Positions 14,453 through 15,842 of a stretch of 15,842 nucleotides of DNA are shown here, piece by piece. Position 1 is the stretch's first letter, and each line of letters begins with the position of its first letter. The notes under the pieces are model-generated. The model saw nothing but the letters and a program-made list of their open reading frames with translations, made no database searches and was not told where the DNA came from. A program made the translations under genes and the position numbers. Source of the stretch: a bacterium (GTDB lineage: Bacteria; Pseudomonadota; Gammaproteobacteria; Burkholderiales; Burkholderiaceae_C); assembly GCA_030824095.1 (NCBI GenBank), contig JAVBYK010000456.1:1-15842 (forward strand). The letters run 5' to 3'.

Positions 14453-15229
14453 ATGTCCCAACTGGTCTTTATCACCGGCGCATCCAGTGGCATCGGACAG
14501 GCGCTGGCCTGGCGTTACTACCAGGCGGGCTTTGCCCTGGCGCTGGTGGCCCGGCGCACCGAGGAAATCCAAGCCTGGGCCGACAGCAGCGGCATCGATT
14601 CGACACGGTACCGCATCTACAGCGCGGACGTGGCGGTAGTGGACAGCATCGTGGCGGTCACGCAGCAGTGCCTGCAGCAGCAGGGCGTGCCGGACGTGGT
14701 GATTGCCAACGCAGGCATCAGCATCGGCATGGACACTGCGGTGCGCGGCGATCTGGACGTGATGGCGCGCACCTTTGCCGTCAACAACATGGGCCTGGCG
14801 GCGACCTTCTACGCCTTCATCGCCCCCATGACCCAGCGCGGCTCTGGCACGCTGGTGGGCATTGGCAGTGTGGCCGGCATCCGAGGATTGCCCGGACATG
14901 GCGCCTACTGCGCCAGCAAGACCGCCGTGATCAGCTATTGCGAGAGCCTGCGCGGGGAGTTGCGCTCAAGCGGCATCCGGGTCTGCACCATCTGCCCGGG
15001 TTATATCGACACCCCGCTGACCCAAAAGAACCGCTACCGCATGCCGTTTCTGATGCAGGCCAGCGACTTTGCCGACCGGGCCTATGCGGCCATTGCTTCC
15101 CGTGACAGCTACCGCGTGATTCCCTGGCAGATGGGCTGGGTGGCTAAAGGCTTGCGTCTGTTGCCGAACTGGCTGTTTGACAGGGTGCTGTCCGGGCGAC
15201 CCCGCAAGCGCCGGATCAACGAGGCTTGA
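14453..15229 (+). CDS. Short-chain dehydrogenase/reductase (SDR) family oxidoreductase
   Basis: This is a 258-residue classical SDR, a cytoplasmic NAD(P)(H)-dependent oxidoreductase of unknown substrate. The cofactor glycine motif is TGASSGIG (8-15), with NAG at 86-88, the catalytic serine near 139 (GIGSVAG) and YCASK (Y152, K156). ARR at 33-35 after the second strand suggests NADP(H), which is inferred. The C-terminus is basic and partly hydrophobic (WVAKGLRLLPNWLF, then RPRKRR), possibly membrane-associating. A perfect AGGAGG (14441-14446) lies 6 bases before the ATG at 14453, which is why I reject the longer start at 14429. It follows lptC by 10 bp and ends the operon at a strong terminator. 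A role in LPS or envelope lipid metabolism is only suggested by position. Confidence 0.92.
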   Translation: MSQLVFITGASSGIGQALAWRYYQAGFALALVARRTEEIQAWADSSGIDSTRYRIYSADVAVVDSIVAVTQQCLQQQGVPDVVIANAGISIGMDTAVRGDLDVMARTFAVNNMGLAATFYAFIAPMTQRGSGTLVGIGSVAGIRGLPGHGAYCASKTAVISYCESLRGELRSSGIRVCTICPGYIDTPLTQKNRYRMPFLMQASDFADRAYAAIASRDSYRVIPWQMGWVAKGLRLLPNWLFDRVLSGRPRKRRINEA

Positions 15230-15251
15230 ACACCGCAGCAGGGCGGTTCAG

Positions 15252-15287
15252 GCAACAAAAAAGGACCCTCTGGTCCTTTTTTGTTGC
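15252..15287. terminator. Bidirectional intrinsic terminator
   Basis: GCAACAAAAAAGGACC (15252-15267) pairs perfectly with GGTCCTTTTTTGTTGC (15272-15287), a 16-bp stem with a CTCT loop. The six-A and six-T runs give a U tract in either direction. It lies 22 bp past the SDR stop and 26 bp past the stop of the convergent RNA-binding protein gene, so it serves both. Confidence 0.93.
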
Positions 15288-15313
15288 TTGGAGAGAATGT
15301 CTCCGGTAGCTGC

Positions 15314-15730
15314 TTAGTAGCTGCTACGGCCACCGCCGTAACCGCCGCCACCGCTACGGCCGCCGCCAGCGCCGCCGCCGTAACCGCCGCCGCCGCCACC
15401 ACCACCGTAGCCGCCGCCACCGCTGCGGCCACCGCCACCACCTGCGCCGCCGCCGAAGCCGCCGCTACGGGGAGGACGTGCTTCCATGGGGCGTGCTTCG
15501 TTGACAACCAGACCACGACCACCGAATTGTTGGCCGTTCATGCCGCCGATAGCTGCTTGTGCTTCTGCGTCGCTGCCCATTTCCACAAAGCCGAAGCCCT
15601 TGGAGCGGCCGGTGTCACGTTCCATCATGACTTTGGCGCTGGAAACGGAACCGTAAGCCGAAAACGCTTGTTGCAGGTCTTCATCACGGAAGGAATAGGG
15701 CAGGTTGCCCACGTAAAGTTTGTTGCCCAT
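15314..15730 (-). CDS. Glycine-rich RRM-domain RNA-binding protein
   Basis: This is a single RNA-recognition-motif protein with a glycine-rich tail, 138 residues. The RRM (about 3-80) has RNP2 LYVGNL (5-10) and RNP1 KGFGFVEM (44-51), including the aromatic residues that stack on RNA bases. Residues 89-138 are almost only Gly with Tyr, Arg and Ser, with the block RSGGGGYGGG occurring twice, and end RSSY. The layout resembles cyanobacterial Rbp and plant glycine-rich RNA-binding proteins, many of them cold-induced; that role is inferred. I chose the ATG at 15728-15730 (MGNKLYVGN) because GAGGAG lies 7 bases upstream and the RRM starts there; a longer start at 15757 adds nine unlikely residues. 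It converges on the SDR gene and shares its terminator. Confidence 0.93.
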   Translation of the reverse strand: MGNKLYVGNLPYSFRDEDLQQAFSAYGSVSSAKVMMERDTGRSKGFGFVEMGSDAEAQAAIGGMNGQQFGGRGLVVNEARPMEARPPRSGGFGGGAGGGGGRSGGGGYGGGGGGGGYGGGAGGGRSGGGGYGGGRSSY

Positions 15731-15842
15731 GTAAGGACTCCTCAAAATAACTCTCAAAACGCGATGGTGTCCAAACCCGCAATCAACAAACCAATGAAGA
15801 CTTAAAGCAGACGCGAAACTGGTAAATCACCGCAAACCAGTA
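15731..15842 (-). promoter_or_regulatory. Upstream region of the RRM protein gene, with an inverted repeat
   Basis: The last 112 bp lie upstream of the RRM gene. GAGGAG is the ribosome site. ACTGGT (15818-15823) and ACCAGT (15836-15841) form an inverted repeat with a 12-base gap that could be an operator or a leader hairpin. I found no convincing -35/-10 pair, and the promoter may lie beyond the window edge. Confidence 0.35.

Noticed and set aside
15340..15475. Tandem repeat that could be taken for a CRISPR or minisatellite array
   Set aside because: It is irregular CCG/CCA triplet repetition that encodes a glycine-rich tail, with no spacers or constant repeat unit.
15281..15805. Plus-strand Ala/Thr/Val repeat protein of 174 codons
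   Set aside because: Antisense reading of the glycine codons of the RRM protein tail; the RRM motifs fix the true strand and frame.

Overview
The window covers the chromosomal replication-origin region of a GC-rich betaproteobacterium, most likely a member of the Comamonadaceae (Rhodoferax/Polaromonas/Acidovorax-like). The evidence is the gene order gyrB-dnaN-dnaA <- oriC -> rpmH-rnpA-yidD-yidC-mnmE, the protein sequences, and a hairpin-rich intergenic repeat that I remember as typical of that family. No genus can be fixed from the sequence alone.

Left arm (1-4334, all minus strand): the first 536 codons of gyrB (cut by the window edge), complete dnaN and complete dnaA, all reading away from the origin. 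Between dnaA and rpmH (4335-4584) lies a compact oriC with one perfect and one near-perfect DnaA box. The perfect box overlaps a candidate dnaA promoter, and there is a good sigma70 promoter for rpmH.

Right arm (4585-9473, plus strand): rpmH, rnpA, yidD, yidC and mnmE, then an unrecognised 243-residue protein. rnpA/yidD and yidD/yidC each overlap by ATGA. This is the usual block joining translation (L34), RNase P, membrane-protein insertion (YidD, YidC) and tRNA modification (MnmE).

Centre (9602-12217, minus strand): apt (adenine salvage) and a CPA2 cation/proton antiporter with cytosolic RCK domains. The antiporter gene diverges from the next operon across a 44-bp gap that may hold two face-to-face promoters.

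Right end (12262-15229, plus strand): kdsD-kdsC-lptC, for Kdo synthesis and LPS export, followed by a tightly spaced short-chain dehydrogenase in the place where lptA would be expected. A perfect 16-bp-stem terminator separates this operon from a convergent gene for an RRM protein with a glycine-rich tail.

The most interesting item is a pair of related three-hairpin elements (7193-7275, and 9504-9594 inverted). Each lies just 3' of a stop codon (yidC, apt), and the paired arms differ between copies while pairing is kept. Also notable are an AT-rich, palindrome-containing segment inside the mnmE G domain that looks like a domesticated interspersed repeat, and the overlapping, possibly leaderless, kdsD/antiporter starts. 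I saw no CRISPR array, tRNA, rRNA, prophage or insertion-sequence transposase.
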